Assembly: GCA_945786985.1 (NCBI GenBank)
Contig: CALZGC010000149.1
Coordinates: forward strand, 1-34,364
Length of the DNA stretch: 34,364 nucleotides
Direction of reading: 5' to 3'
From: an uncultured Nitrospirota bacterium
GTDB lineage: Bacteria; CG2-30-53-67
A program made the position numbers and the translations under genes. How positions within the stretch are numbered: the stretch's first letter is position 1; the number at the start of each line of letters is the position of its first letter. Shown here in pieces: positions 17,286 to 24,823 of the stretch. The notes under the pieces were generated by a model, which was not told where the DNA came from, ran no database searches, and saw only the letters and a list, made by a program, of their open reading frames with translations.

Positions 17286-18374
17286 ATGAGGAATCACACC
17301 CTGAGAATAGCGTATCTTGCCGCGGCGCTCCTCGTGGCGGTTCTCTTGGTCTTCTCCTTTTCGACCAAAACACTCACGAAGGCCACGGAGGTTCACGACA
17401 TGCAGAAAAAAGCCACTTTCGCGGGCGGATGTTTCTGGTGCATGGAGAAGCCCTTTGAACAACTGGACGGGGTCCTCTCGGTGACCTCCGGTTATGCCGG
17501 CGGCACCAGCGAGAATCCCACCTATAAAACCTATGGCGCCGGCGGGCACCTGGAAGTCGTCCAGATTGTCTATGATCCCGATATAGCAACGTACGAGACA
17601 CTGCTCGACGTTTTCTGGCGGCAGATTGACCCCACCGACGCGAAAGGACAGTTCGTGGACCGGGGCCATGAGTACACGAGCGCCGTTTTCTATCACGATG
17701 AAGAGCAAAAAGCTCTGGCGGAGGCCTCTCGCAAAGCCCTGGAAGCGAAAAACCTGTACGGCGGCAAACCGATCGTCACGCCGATCCGGGCGGCCGCGAC
17801 CTTCTATGCGGCCGAGGATTATCATCAGGATTACTACAAGAAGAATCCCATTCGGTACAAGTACTACCGGTTCAATTCAGGCCGAGATCAGTTCCTGGCA
17901 AAAATCTGGGGACGAGAAGAACAAGGGGGGGAGAAGAAGGAGAAGAAGTCCATGAGTGCATTGAAGAATGAGTTGACGCCTCTGCAGTACAAGGTGACCC
18001 AGGAGGACGGCACGGAGCCGCCCTTTGCCAACGATTACTGGGACAACAAGCAGGCCGGGATCTACGTGGACATCGTCTCGGGAGAGCCCCTGTTCAGCTC
18101 CACGGACAAGTTCGACTCCGGCACCGGATGGCCGAGCTTCACGAAACCTATCGCCCAGCAGAATATTGCCGAAAAAAGTGACCGCAAACTGCTGAGGGTC
18201 CGCACCGAGGTTCGCAGCAAGGAGGCCGACTCTCACCTCGGCCACGTTTTTGGCGACGGCCCGCAGCCGACCGGCCTTCGGTACTGCATCAACTCCGCGT
18301 CCCTCCGCTTCATCCCGGTCGAGGACCTGGAGAAAGAAGGATATGCTGAATACCTGAAGCTCTTCGAGAAATGA
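17286..18374 (+). CDS. msrAB: Membrane-anchored methionine sulfoxide reductase, MsrA-MsrB fusion
   Basis: Reduces both stereoisomers of methionine sulfoxide, repairing oxidised protein. The N-terminus has a membrane segment or uncleaved signal ([18 protein letters not shown], residues 8-25), so it most likely works in the periplasm. The MsrA domain (about 38-205) carries the catalytic motif [11 protein letters not shown] near residue 47 and [14 protein letters not shown] Lys/Glu-rich linker ([11 protein letters not shown]) leads to the MsrB domain (about 225-355) with [22 protein letters not shown] and catalytic Cys in [11 protein letters not shown]. The zinc CxxC pairs found in many MsrB are absent. 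The order A then B is one of the two known. The start is weakly supported: no strong ribosome site, but a Met at 17400 would lose the anchor. Confidence 0.93.
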   Translation: MRNHTLRIAYLAAALLVAVLLVFSFSTKTLTKATEVHDMQKKATFAGGCFWCMEKPFEQLDGVLSVTSGYAGGTSENPTYKTYGAGGHLEVVQIVYDPDIATYETLLDVFWRQIDPTDAKGQFVDRGHEYTSAVFYHDEEQKALAEASRKALEAKNLYGGKPIVTPIRAAATFYAAEDYHQDYYKKNPIRYKYYRFNSGRDQFLAKIWGREEQGGEKKEKKSMSALKNELTPLQYKVTQEDGTEPPFANDYWDNKQAGIYVDIVSGEPLFSSTDKFDSGTGWPSFTKPIAQQNIAEKSDRKLLRVRTEVRSKEADSHLGHVFGDGPQPTGLRYCINSASLRFIPVEDLEKEGYAEYLKLFEK

Positions 18375-18401
18375 TAAATAAAAGGGAGCAGGCAGCAACC
18401 G

Positions 18402-18536
18402 CTGTTACTAATCCGAGCATGAATATGATTGCACTCTTGGACCCCTCACCCGAGCCCTCTCCCCGTTAGGGAGAGGACAAAGGTGAGGGGGTATAAACGT
18501 CATATGAAACCTATTTCATGCTCCCGCTAGTAACAG
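18402..18536. repeat. MITE-like palindromic element with 22-base inverted termini
   Basis: The left end CTGTTACTAATCCGAGCATG (from 18402) matches the reverse complement of the right end CTGTTACTAGCGGGAGCATG (read from 18536) with four mismatches, all in one internal block. The ends enclose a long hairpin (18441-18491). It lies between the convergent msrAB and aceA genes. Confidence 0.7.
18441..18491. terminator. Strong hairpin, possible bidirectional terminator
   Basis: ACCCCTCACC and CCTCTCCCC pair with GGGAGAGG and GGTGAGGGGGT around a CGTTA loop. The CCCTCACC...CTCTCCCC...GGTGAGGGG type of palindrome is widely scattered in proteobacterial genomes. Its place between convergent genes makes it a likely terminator for both, although no T-run follows. 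Confidence 0.6.
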
Positions 18537-18553
18537 AGCGTCGCATGTTCGCT

Positions 18554-19897
18554 TCAGAACTGTCCATTTTCGGTGGAGTCTTTCATGGCTTCCACCGAAC
18601 TCTCCCCACCGCTGATGCAGTTCATCACCCGGTCGAAGTATCCGGTCCCGACAAACTTCTGATGGGTGATGGCCATGTAGCCATCGTCTTTGCCGTGGGC
18701 GAACTCTGTCTGCTGAAACTCGGAGTAGGCCAGCATCCCCTGATCCTTGTAATTGCGGGCCAGCTCGAACATTCCCAGATTCAGGGTGTGAAACCCGGCG
18801 AGGGTCACAAACTGAAACTTGAACCCCATGGCCGCGAGTTCCCGCTGAAATTTCGCGATGGTGGTGTCGTCCAGATGGGCCTTCCAGTTGAACGACGGTG
18901 AGCAGTTGTAGGCCAGCAGTTTGTCGGGATACTTGGTGTGAATCCCTTCCGCGAATGTTTTGGCCTCCTTCAAATCGGGGTGCGACGTCTCGCACCAGAC
19001 GAGATCCGCATAGGGTGCGTACGCCAGACCCCGGGCAATGGCGCTCTCAACGCCCTCCCGGAGATAGAAGAAGCCTTCCGCTGAACGTTTGCGTCCCTTC
19101 CGGATGAAGGGCCGGTCCTGCGGATCGACATCGGTGGTCAAAAGTTTCGCCGCCTCCGCGTCGGTCCGGGCAATGAGGATGGTGGGGACACCACAGACAT
19201 CGGCCGCCAACCGCGCAGCAATCAGCTTGGTGATAAACTCGCGGGTAGGGACCAGAACCTTCCCTCCCAGATGGCCGCACTTCTTGGCCGACGCCAGCTG
19301 ATCTTCAAAGTGTACCCCGGCGGCCCCGGCTTCGATCATCTGCTTCATCAGCTCGTACGCGTTCAGGGGACCGCCGAAACCGGCTTCGGCATCGGCGATG
19401 ATCGGTGCAAACCAGTAGGGCCCGCCCTTGCGCCCGTCGAGCACCTGAATCTGATCGGCCCGCCGCAGCGCCTTGTTGATCCGCCGCACCACCTCGGGAA
19501 CACTGTTGGACGGGTAGAGGCTCTGGTCCGGATACATCTCGCCGGCCAGGTTGGCGTCTGCCGCCACCTGCCAGCCGCTCAGGTAGATGGCCTGGAGTCC
19601 TGCTTCCACCTGCTGCACCGCCTGATTGCCGGTCAGGGCCCCCAGGGCAGGTATGAAAGCCTCCCGTTGAAGCAGACACCAAAGGCGCTTGGCGCCGGCT
19701 TCGGCAAAGGAGTGCTCCACCTTGAGGGTCCCCCGCAATTTCAGCACATCGTCCGGCGTGTAAGGCCGCGTGATCCCCTTCCATCTCGGATCGGTTTTCC
19801 ATTCACAACTGATCGCTTGCGTATCGTCTTCCAGAATCTCGTGGCAAGCCAGTCTCTGACAGAGTTCCATGCCTCGTTCTTCGATGGTTTTACTCAT
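18554..19897 (-). CDS. aceA: Isocitrate lyase
   Basis: Cleaves isocitrate to glyoxylate and succinate, the first step of the glyoxylate bypass; cytoplasmic. The 447 residues fit the bacterial enzyme. The catalytic Cys motif [16 protein letters not shown] is near residue 205. [40 protein letters not shown] and [15 protein letters not shown] are family hallmarks. The start [10 protein letters not shown] (ATG at 19897) is preferred over an upstream frame extension of 22 residues that runs back toward the repeat; GGAGAG and GGGAG lie upstream. The gene follows aceB on the same strand, but the 217-base gap between them is mostly a dispersed repeat, so expression may be partly separate. Regulation of the pathway through AceK is implied by aceK in the same cluster. 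Confidence 0.96.
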   Translation of the reverse strand: MSKTIEERGMELCQRLACHEILEDDTQAISCEWKTDPRWKGITRPYTPDDVLKLRGTLKVEHSFAEAGAKRLWCLLQREAFIPALGALTGNQAVQQVEAGLQAIYLSGWQVAADANLAGEMYPDQSLYPSNSVPEVVRRINKALRRADQIQVLDGRKGGPYWFAPIIADAEAGFGGPLNAYELMKQMIEAGAAGVHFEDQLASAKKCGHLGGKVLVPTREFITKLIAARLAADVCGVPTILIARTDAEAAKLLTTDVDPQDRPFIRKGRKRSAEGFFYLREGVESAIARGLAYAPYADLVWCETSHPDLKEAKTFAEGIHTKYPDKLLAYNCSPSFNWKAHLDDTTIAKFQRELAAMGFKFQFVTLAGFHTLNLGMFELARNYKDQGMLAYSEFQQTEFAHGKDDGYMAITHQKFVGTGYFDRVMNCISGGESSVEAMKDSTENGQF

Positions 19898-19930
19898 CTC
19901 CCTTTGCACTCTCCTTCCGTCCAGGTAAAC

Positions 19931-20117
19931 GATTACGAGGCCGGACTTGTCGCGGCGTAGCATTCTGCGAAGACGGATAGTCTGCTACATGCGGCGTTAC
20001 AGAAGATGTTCTGACTTCGAAATATTTCAATATGTCTTCACCCAGAAAATCTTCTGCGCCTTGCCTGTGGCGCCTCTGCGGCCTCTCATGACGATCACCC
20101 ATGTAATATCCGGGCTA
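19931..20117. repeat. Dispersed TIR repeat, copy 2 (between aceB and aceA)
   Basis: Read on the - strand it starts with the aceB stop codon (TAGCCCGGATATTACATGGG) and follows copy 4 for about 142 bases with about 13 mismatches by my count. The shared part includes the hairpin arms CAGAAGATTTTCTG and CAGAACATCTTCTG and the loop CATATTGAAATATTTCGA. Near its far end it has an extra block of about 29 bases (19946-19974), then the TCCGGCCTCGTAAT segment. Its outer terminus is eroded. It occupies nearly the whole aceB-aceA gap. Confidence 0.85.
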
Positions 20118-21725
20118 ATCCAGATGATCGTAGGCTTTCAGCGTGAGAAACTCATCGAGTTCGTCGGATAACACAATCTCCTCAAAGAGCGCCGCGGCCT
20201 TCTCGTAAGAACCCCCGGCGAAGCGTGCCTCGCCGATGGCCGTCCTGATTCTCTGTAGTTCTTCCCCCACCACCTGACGGAACATCTCCGGTGTGACCTT
20301 CCTCCCGTCGGAGAGAACCCCCTGGGGGTGGTGCACCCACTGCCAGACCTGGGTCCTTGAGATTTCCGCCGTCGCCGCATCTTCCATCAGATGGTAGATG
20401 GGAACACAACCGAGTCCGCTCAACCAGCTGGCCATGTACTGGATGCCCACATCGACATTGGTGCGGAGCCCCTCTTCCGTGATCTCCCCTTTGGGCAGCT
20501 TGAGCAGATCGCTTGCCTTGACATTTACATCCTCCCGCAGTTTATGGATCTGATTGGGCGTCTGCATGGCCCGGTCGAATTCTTCTTTGGCGATCTGCAC
20601 CAGACCCGGATGGGCCACCCAGGTGCCGTCATGGCCGTCCTGGGCTTCACGAATCTTGTCCTGTCGAACCTTCTCCAGGGCGGCCGCATTGGCCTCGGCG
20701 TCCCCTTTAATCGGAATCTGCGCGGCCATACCGCCCATGGCATGAACCCCGCGGCGGTGGCACGATTGAATGACCCGAAGTGAATAGGAGCGCATGCAGT
20801 GACGGGTCATCGTAATCCGGGCGCGGTCGGGAAAGATGTACCCGGGCACACGCCGGAAGCGTTTGATGAAGCTGAAAATGTAGTCCCACCGTCCGCAGTT
20901 GAGACCAGCCATATGGTCTTTCAGTTCGTAAATGATCTCATCCGTTTCGAAGGCGGCCAGAATGGTCTCGATGAGCACCGTCGCCTTGATGGACCCCCGT
21001 GGGATGCCGCGCATTTCCTGGGCTTTCACGAAAATGTCGTTCCAGAGTCGGGCCTCCAGATGGCTTTCCATCTTCGGCAGATAGAAGTAAGGCCCCGTCC
21101 CCCGGGCCATCAGGTTTTTCGCATTGTGAAATAGATAGAGGCCGAAGTCGAAGATGCTCGCCGAGATGGGTGCGCCGTCCACACGGAAATGCTTCTCCAC
21201 CAGGTGCCATCCTCGGGGACGGACAATGAGGGTGGCGGTCTTCTTGTTCAAGGCGTAGTGCTTTCCTTCCGGACTGTCGTAGGTGATCGTCCCGTTGACG
21301 GCATCGCACAGATTGATCTGGCCCTGGAGGGTCGCCTGCCACGTGGGCCCGTGGGAATCCTCAAAATCGGCCATGAACGCGTTGGCGCCCGAGTTGAGAG
21401 CATTGATCATCATCTTGCGCTCCACCGGCCCGGTGATCTCCACACGACGATCCTGAAGGTCCTCCGGAATGGGCGCCGCCTTCCACTCGCTTTCCCGTAT
21501 CTCTCGAGTCTCTTCAAGGAAATCCGGCAGCTGACCGCCGTCGATGCGAGCCTGCACCGCCTGGCGGCGCGCCAGGAGCTCCCGCCGGCGCGCATCAAAG
21601 CCGCGATGCAACCGTCCCAGAAACGCTTGCGCGTCCGGTGTCAGAATTCGGGCGGACTGTGGGGAGGGGGGCGTCGTGATCTCAATCCCCTCAGCGATCT
21701 TGTCTGTGGTCTTTGCGTTCTTCAT
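20115..21725 (-). CDS. aceB: Malate synthase A
   Basis: Condenses glyoxylate with acetyl-CoA to malate, the second step of the glyoxylate bypass. The 536 residues match the malate synthase A isoform (the G isoform is about 720). Hallmarks: FMADFEDSHGPTW near 120, RPRGWHL, TVLIETILAAFETDEIIYEL near 265, GLNCGRWDYIFSFIKRF, HRRGVHAMGGMAAQIPIK and QYMASWLSGLGCVPI. The start at 21725 (MKNAKTTDKIA) has GAGG and AAGGA upstream; the open frame extends 17 residues further but without a ribosome site. The TAG stop is formed by the end of repeat copy 2. aceK lies 63 bases upstream on the same strand. Confidence 0.96.
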   Translation of the reverse strand: MKNAKTTDKIAEGIEITTPPSPQSARILTPDAQAFLGRLHRGFDARRRELLARRQAVQARIDGGQLPDFLEETREIRESEWKAAPIPEDLQDRRVEITGPVERKMMINALNSGANAFMADFEDSHGPTWQATLQGQINLCDAVNGTITYDSPEGKHYALNKKTATLIVRPRGWHLVEKHFRVDGAPISASIFDFGLYLFHNAKNLMARGTGPYFYLPKMESHLEARLWNDIFVKAQEMRGIPRGSIKATVLIETILAAFETDEIIYELKDHMAGLNCGRWDYIFSFIKRFRRVPGYIFPDRARITMTRHCMRSYSLRVIQSCHRRGVHAMGGMAAQIPIKGDAEANAAALEKVRQDKIREAQDGHDGTWVAHPGLVQIAKEEFDRAMQTPNQIHKLREDVNVKASDLLKLPKGEITEEGLRTNVDVGIQYMASWLSGLGCVPIYHLMEDAATAEISRTQVWQWVHHPQGVLSDGRKVTPEMFRQVVGEELQRIRTAIGEARFAGGSYEKAAALFEEIVLSDELDEFLTLKAYDHLD

Positions 21726-21788
21726 GATCCTCAATCCTTTCCGGGCGCCTGCGCTCGGTAAAAAGCCGCGACCCATAACAGGGACGTC

Positions 21789-23564
21789 TCAAATCCCGGT
21801 CGACTCCCCCCTCGTCTGCACTGCCGGTGAAAACCCACTGCGGCGCTGCGACCGCTCATACGGGAAGATATGGAAGAACTCACCGGCTGCGATGGCCTCC
21901 TGCGTTCGGCGCCAGAAAGTCACATCGAAAAGGTCGCCGTAGTGTTCCAGGAAGAGATCCCGCAACGGGCCCGTCAGCCCGAGAAACCTCACGAATTCCT
22001 CCGGAAAAACGTCGTGCTCCCCCACGTAAAACCAAGGTTCGTCGGATAACTCATCCTCATCATGGGAGGACTGGGGCAGTTCTCGAAAATTGCAGCTTGT
22101 CAACGGACAGAGCTCATCGTAGTCGTAGAATACGACCCGCCCGTGGCGGGTCACCCCGAAGTTTTTCAGCAGGACATCTCCCGGGAAGATGTTGCTCACG
22201 GCAAGATCCTTGATGGCGCGCCCCAGATCCATAACGACCCGCTTCGCTGAGGCTCCTTCCGCCGTCTGCAGGTAGAGATTCAGCGGCGTGACGCGACGCT
22301 CTACGTAAGCGTGCTCCACAACGAGGTGGTCTCCACTGAAGTGAACCGTCTTTACGGCCTCCCGCCGCAGCTCCTCCAGCAGCTTCGGCGAAAAACGGGC
22401 CAGGTCGAATTTAAGATGTTCAAACGCCTGGGCGTCCACCAGCCGGCCTGCCCGGTCGTGCCTGAACACAAGATCGTATTTCTTCATGACCCCCTGCCGG
22501 GTCACCTTTTTCGGTGTGGCGAAGCGATCCCGTATCAGCTTGAAGACGAGATCGTCCTCCGCCATGTTAAAGACAATCATCACCATACCGGGCTCACCCC
22601 GGGAAATCTCGAAGAGGTCCTGTGGCGAGACAGCCAGGTGCTGGAGTAGCTCTCGATAGAGTTCGGTCTTTCCGTGCTTGTTGAACCCGATCGATATGTA
22701 AAGTTCCGAGATCCGCTTGCGGGGCAGAATCGTTTTGAGAAATCGTACGAGATCGTAGGGCCGCTCGGCCTTCACATGAAAGTAGGATCTCGTGAAACTG
22801 AACAGAATGCTGATCTGGTCCTCTTCGAGAAGGACGGCATCCACGACAACGCCTTCGGGGGATTTGAGCAGGGCAATCCCCAGCGGGATCAGTTGCGAAT
22901 TCGCATAGAGCCGGCCGATAATATAGGCCCCCATCCCGCGATAAAAAATGTGCTGCACCATCTCGGCCCGGTCGACCGGACCCGGGAGTCCCAAATCCTG
23001 CAGACGGCTTTCAATCTCTCCTGCCACCCACTGTCCATCACGCGCGATGTCCTGAAAACGATTACTCAGCGGGTAGCTCCCCAGGACAGACGCCGCAAGA
23101 TCACGCAACGATCCGCTACGCACATGGGTGCGAAACACTTCGGCGTACGACTCCGTGGGCGGCGATTTAAAATCGGTATCCACGAACTCCATGTCCCGAT
23201 TGACGCCGGCGGTTGCAAAGACACGGCGGGTCACGGAGTTGAAAAAAGTCTCCGCCAGTTCCCAGTCGTGGCGCGCACCGATCGAACCGGAGTACAAGGA
23301 CTTCATGGCCGCCCACACCTGCGGGTCGCCCACGCGGGAGTGGAGAATCCGCCGGATCTCCTCCTCAATCCGGTCGATGACGTTCTTGTACAGATCCAAC
23401 CTCTCGGCGGCATCGGCCCGCATACCTTGCCAATCGCTCTCTTCAAAACGAATCCTCGCCCGCTCTGTGATGGCCCGAAAGGCTTCGCGGGAGGCGTTGA
23501 ACGCCCCCGCCAGTGTTCGGGCTCCGACCTGAGCGAGACGGCTCTCCGTAAGTGGTTCAGACAT
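21789..23564 (-). CDS. aceK: Isocitrate dehydrogenase kinase/phosphatase
   Basis: Bifunctional enzyme that phosphorylates and dephosphorylates isocitrate dehydrogenase and so directs isocitrate either to the TCA cycle or to isocitrate lyase. The 591 residues are near the family length of 570-600. Recognisable segments include FFNSVTRRVFATAGVNRDMEF, SHDEDELSDEPWFYVGEHDV near the C-terminus, FPGDVLLKNFGVTRHGRVVF (kinase catalytic loop region) and YDYDELCPLTSCNFRELP (metal-binding Asp region). The start MSEPLTESRL (ATG 23564) is chosen over a frame extension of 18 residues. The gene order aceK-aceB-aceA is the reverse of the enterobacterial aceB-aceA-aceK, so the regulator comes first here. Confidence 0.95.
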   Translation of the reverse strand: MSEPLTESRLAQVGARTLAGAFNASREAFRAITERARIRFEESDWQGMRADAAERLDLYKNVIDRIEEEIRRILHSRVGDPQVWAAMKSLYSGSIGARHDWELAETFFNSVTRRVFATAGVNRDMEFVDTDFKSPPTESYAEVFRTHVRSGSLRDLAASVLGSYPLSNRFQDIARDGQWVAGEIESRLQDLGLPGPVDRAEMVQHIFYRGMGAYIIGRLYANSQLIPLGIALLKSPEGVVVDAVLLEEDQISILFSFTRSYFHVKAERPYDLVRFLKTILPRKRISELYISIGFNKHGKTELYRELLQHLAVSPQDLFEISRGEPGMVMIVFNMAEDDLVFKLIRDRFATPKKVTRQGVMKKYDLVFRHDRAGRLVDAQAFEHLKFDLARFSPKLLEELRREAVKTVHFSGDHLVVEHAYVERRVTPLNLYLQTAEGASAKRVVMDLGRAIKDLAVSNIFPGDVLLKNFGVTRHGRVVFYDYDELCPLTSCNFRELPQSSHDEDELSDEPWFYVGEHDVFPEEFVRFLGLTGPLRDLFLEHYGDLFDVTFWRRTQEAIAAGEFFHIFPYERSQRRSGFSPAVQTRGESTGI

Positions 23565-23944
23565 AATACCCCACGTACAACTCTCGCGACGCTGCGGTAT
23601 TCGGGCCCGCTCTATCACGTGACGGGTGCCCCCGCGGGTCGGGCGGTTTCCCCGTGCCTCGGAAGCCTCTCACAAAGGCCAGTCGGGCCCCATGCTTTTT
23701 CGCAGTGCATCCCCTAAACCGCTGGAAATAAAACACCATGTTCGAAGCAGAACGTATCCAACGTGTACCGCAAAATCAGGGGAGTGTCAATCGACAGCGA
23801 GAGAGGTGGGAAAGACGGAAATGGCGGAAAAACCTTTCGGGCGACAGGGCTGTTGTATCCTATCCAGCGCGCCCGTAGACCCGTTCGAACCTCACGGTCT
23901 GTCCCGACCCTATGGAAGGCAATGGCCGGACCGCTGCGAGTTGA
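23565..23944 (-). other. Intergenic region upstream of aceK
   Basis: 380 bases with no convincing gene. It holds a possible aceK promoter at 23762-23790 and about 190 bases of untranslated leader. A terminator for the lipoprotein gene is not apparent. Confidence 0.4.
23762..23790 (-). promoter_or_regulatory. Possible promoter for aceK-aceB-aceA
   Basis: On the - strand: TTGACA (23790-23785), a 17-base spacer, TACACG (23767-23762). The -35 box is perfect and the -10 box weak. A leader of about 190 bases would follow before aceK. I see no obvious IclR/FadR-type operator. Confidence 0.4.
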
Positions 23945-24223
23945 CTACTTCTCTTCAATGACAAATGTTCCGGCAATATAGATTGCTTTTCCCTTGTGAA
24001 TAAAGCGCGCGGATCCCCCCGCCGCCTCCACCTGGAACCGCCCGTCCCACACACGGATCACGGAGCCGTCATAGGCATAGAGGGTGATGGTGCGGTCCAG
24101 ACCAACGAGGTTGCTCTTGAGATGACTGACCCGTTGCTGGCAGCCTTTGGTACAACCGCCGGCCAGCAAGACGGCGGCGAGAAGGCCCGACGCAAGCCCC
24201 AATCGGTAACCGTAGTATTTCAT
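23945..24223 (-). CDS. Small lipoprotein of unknown function
   Basis: 92 residues with a signal peptide (MKYYGYRLGLASGLLAAVLL) ending in the lipobox LAGG^C, so it should be lipidated and membrane-anchored. The mature part has one Cys pair candidate (CTKGCQQ) and a beta-rich C-terminal region (TITLYAYDGSVIRVWDGRFQ then ARFIHKGKAIYIAGTFVIEE). The start ATG 24223 has GGGAG six bases upstream; a longer frame to 24241 lacks a ribosome site. I do not recognise the family. It stands alone on the - strand, between the repeat cluster and aceK. Confidence 0.8.
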   Translation of the reverse strand: MKYYGYRLGLASGLLAAVLLAGGCTKGCQQRVSHLKSNLVGLDRTITLYAYDGSVIRVWDGRFQVEAAGGSARFIHKGKAIYIAGTFVIEEK

Positions 24224-24294
24224 ACATAGCTCCCTTCTCAAATGGTTTCTTTGACAGCGGCCAACGACGCCGGAACGCCTCAGAATGAGGGCAT

Positions 24295-24396
24295 GAGCCC
24301 GGATATTGCATGAGCAAATCTATTACGAGGCCGCACGTGGCGCCTCTATAACCTGTGGGGCCTCTCATGACGATCACTCATACAATATTCGCGCTA
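24295..24396. repeat. Dispersed TIR repeat, copy 3 (internally deleted)
   Basis: Starts GAGCCCGGATATTGCATGAG, then CAAATCTATTACGAGGCC, equal to the reverse complement of the right end of copy 4. It ends GGCCTCTCATGACGATCACTC then ATACAATATTCGCGCTA, the reverse complement of the left end of copy 4. The hairpin core is absent (102 bases versus 181). It is thus in the opposite orientation to copy 4. Confidence 0.75.
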
Positions 24397-24642
24397 GCAG
24401 AGAGTGAAGCATTTATATCATATCAGCTGGAAAACGGAAACAGGAATGAAGCGAGCCCTTCGGGGGTACAGCGGTACGAAGAGATGGGCCGCGAGGGAGC
24501 GCACGGCCCCGCCCCGGCGACAGCCAGAGCGCCTGTGCGCAGAATCCTGCATTATATCCATAAGTTACAGGCGTTGATGCCGCAAGGCAAAAGGAAGGTT
24601 GCCCAACACATGCCGACAAGCCCGCTTACGAGACAAGCCGAC
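24397..24642. other. Spacer between inverted repeat copies 3 and 4
   Basis: 246 bases enclosed by two oppositely oriented repeat copies. No supported gene: a 96-codon frame (24355-24645) begins inside copy 3 and ends at copy 4, and has no ribosome site. Short inverted repeats (GGGCCGCGAGGGAGCGCACGGCCC near 24485) are present. It could be cargo or a remnant of older DNA. Confidence 0.4.
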
Positions 24643-24823
24643 TAACCCGGATATTGCATGAGTGATCGTCATGAGAAGCCGTATAGGCGCCACAGGCAAG
24701 GCACGGAAGATTTTCTGGGTGAAGACATATTGAAATATTTCGAGGTCAGAAAATTTTCTGTAACGCCACATGTGGCAGACTATCCGGCCTCGTAATAGAT
24801 TGACTCATACAATCTCCGGGCTA
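24643..24823. repeat. Dispersed TIR repeat, copy 4 (most complete)
   Basis: 181 bases. The left terminus TAACCCGGATATTGCATGAG and the right terminus, read on the - strand, TAGCCCGGAGATTGTATGAG differ at four positions. Inside is a second inverted repeat (GAAGATTTTCTG with CAGAAAATTTTCTG) around CATATTGAAATATTTCGA. The right terminus supplies the TAG stop of the giant - strand gene (24823-24821). Confidence 0.85.

Noticed and set aside
19898-19963. Longer start for isocitrate lyase (22 extra residues)
   Set aside because: No ribosome site, it runs into the repeat, and [10 protein letters not shown] gives the family's usual N-terminus.
24355-24645. A 96-codon + strand frame between repeat copies 3 and 4
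   Set aside because: It begins in one repeat and stops at the edge of the next, with no ribosome site; more likely chance, although its stop also falls at a repeat terminus.
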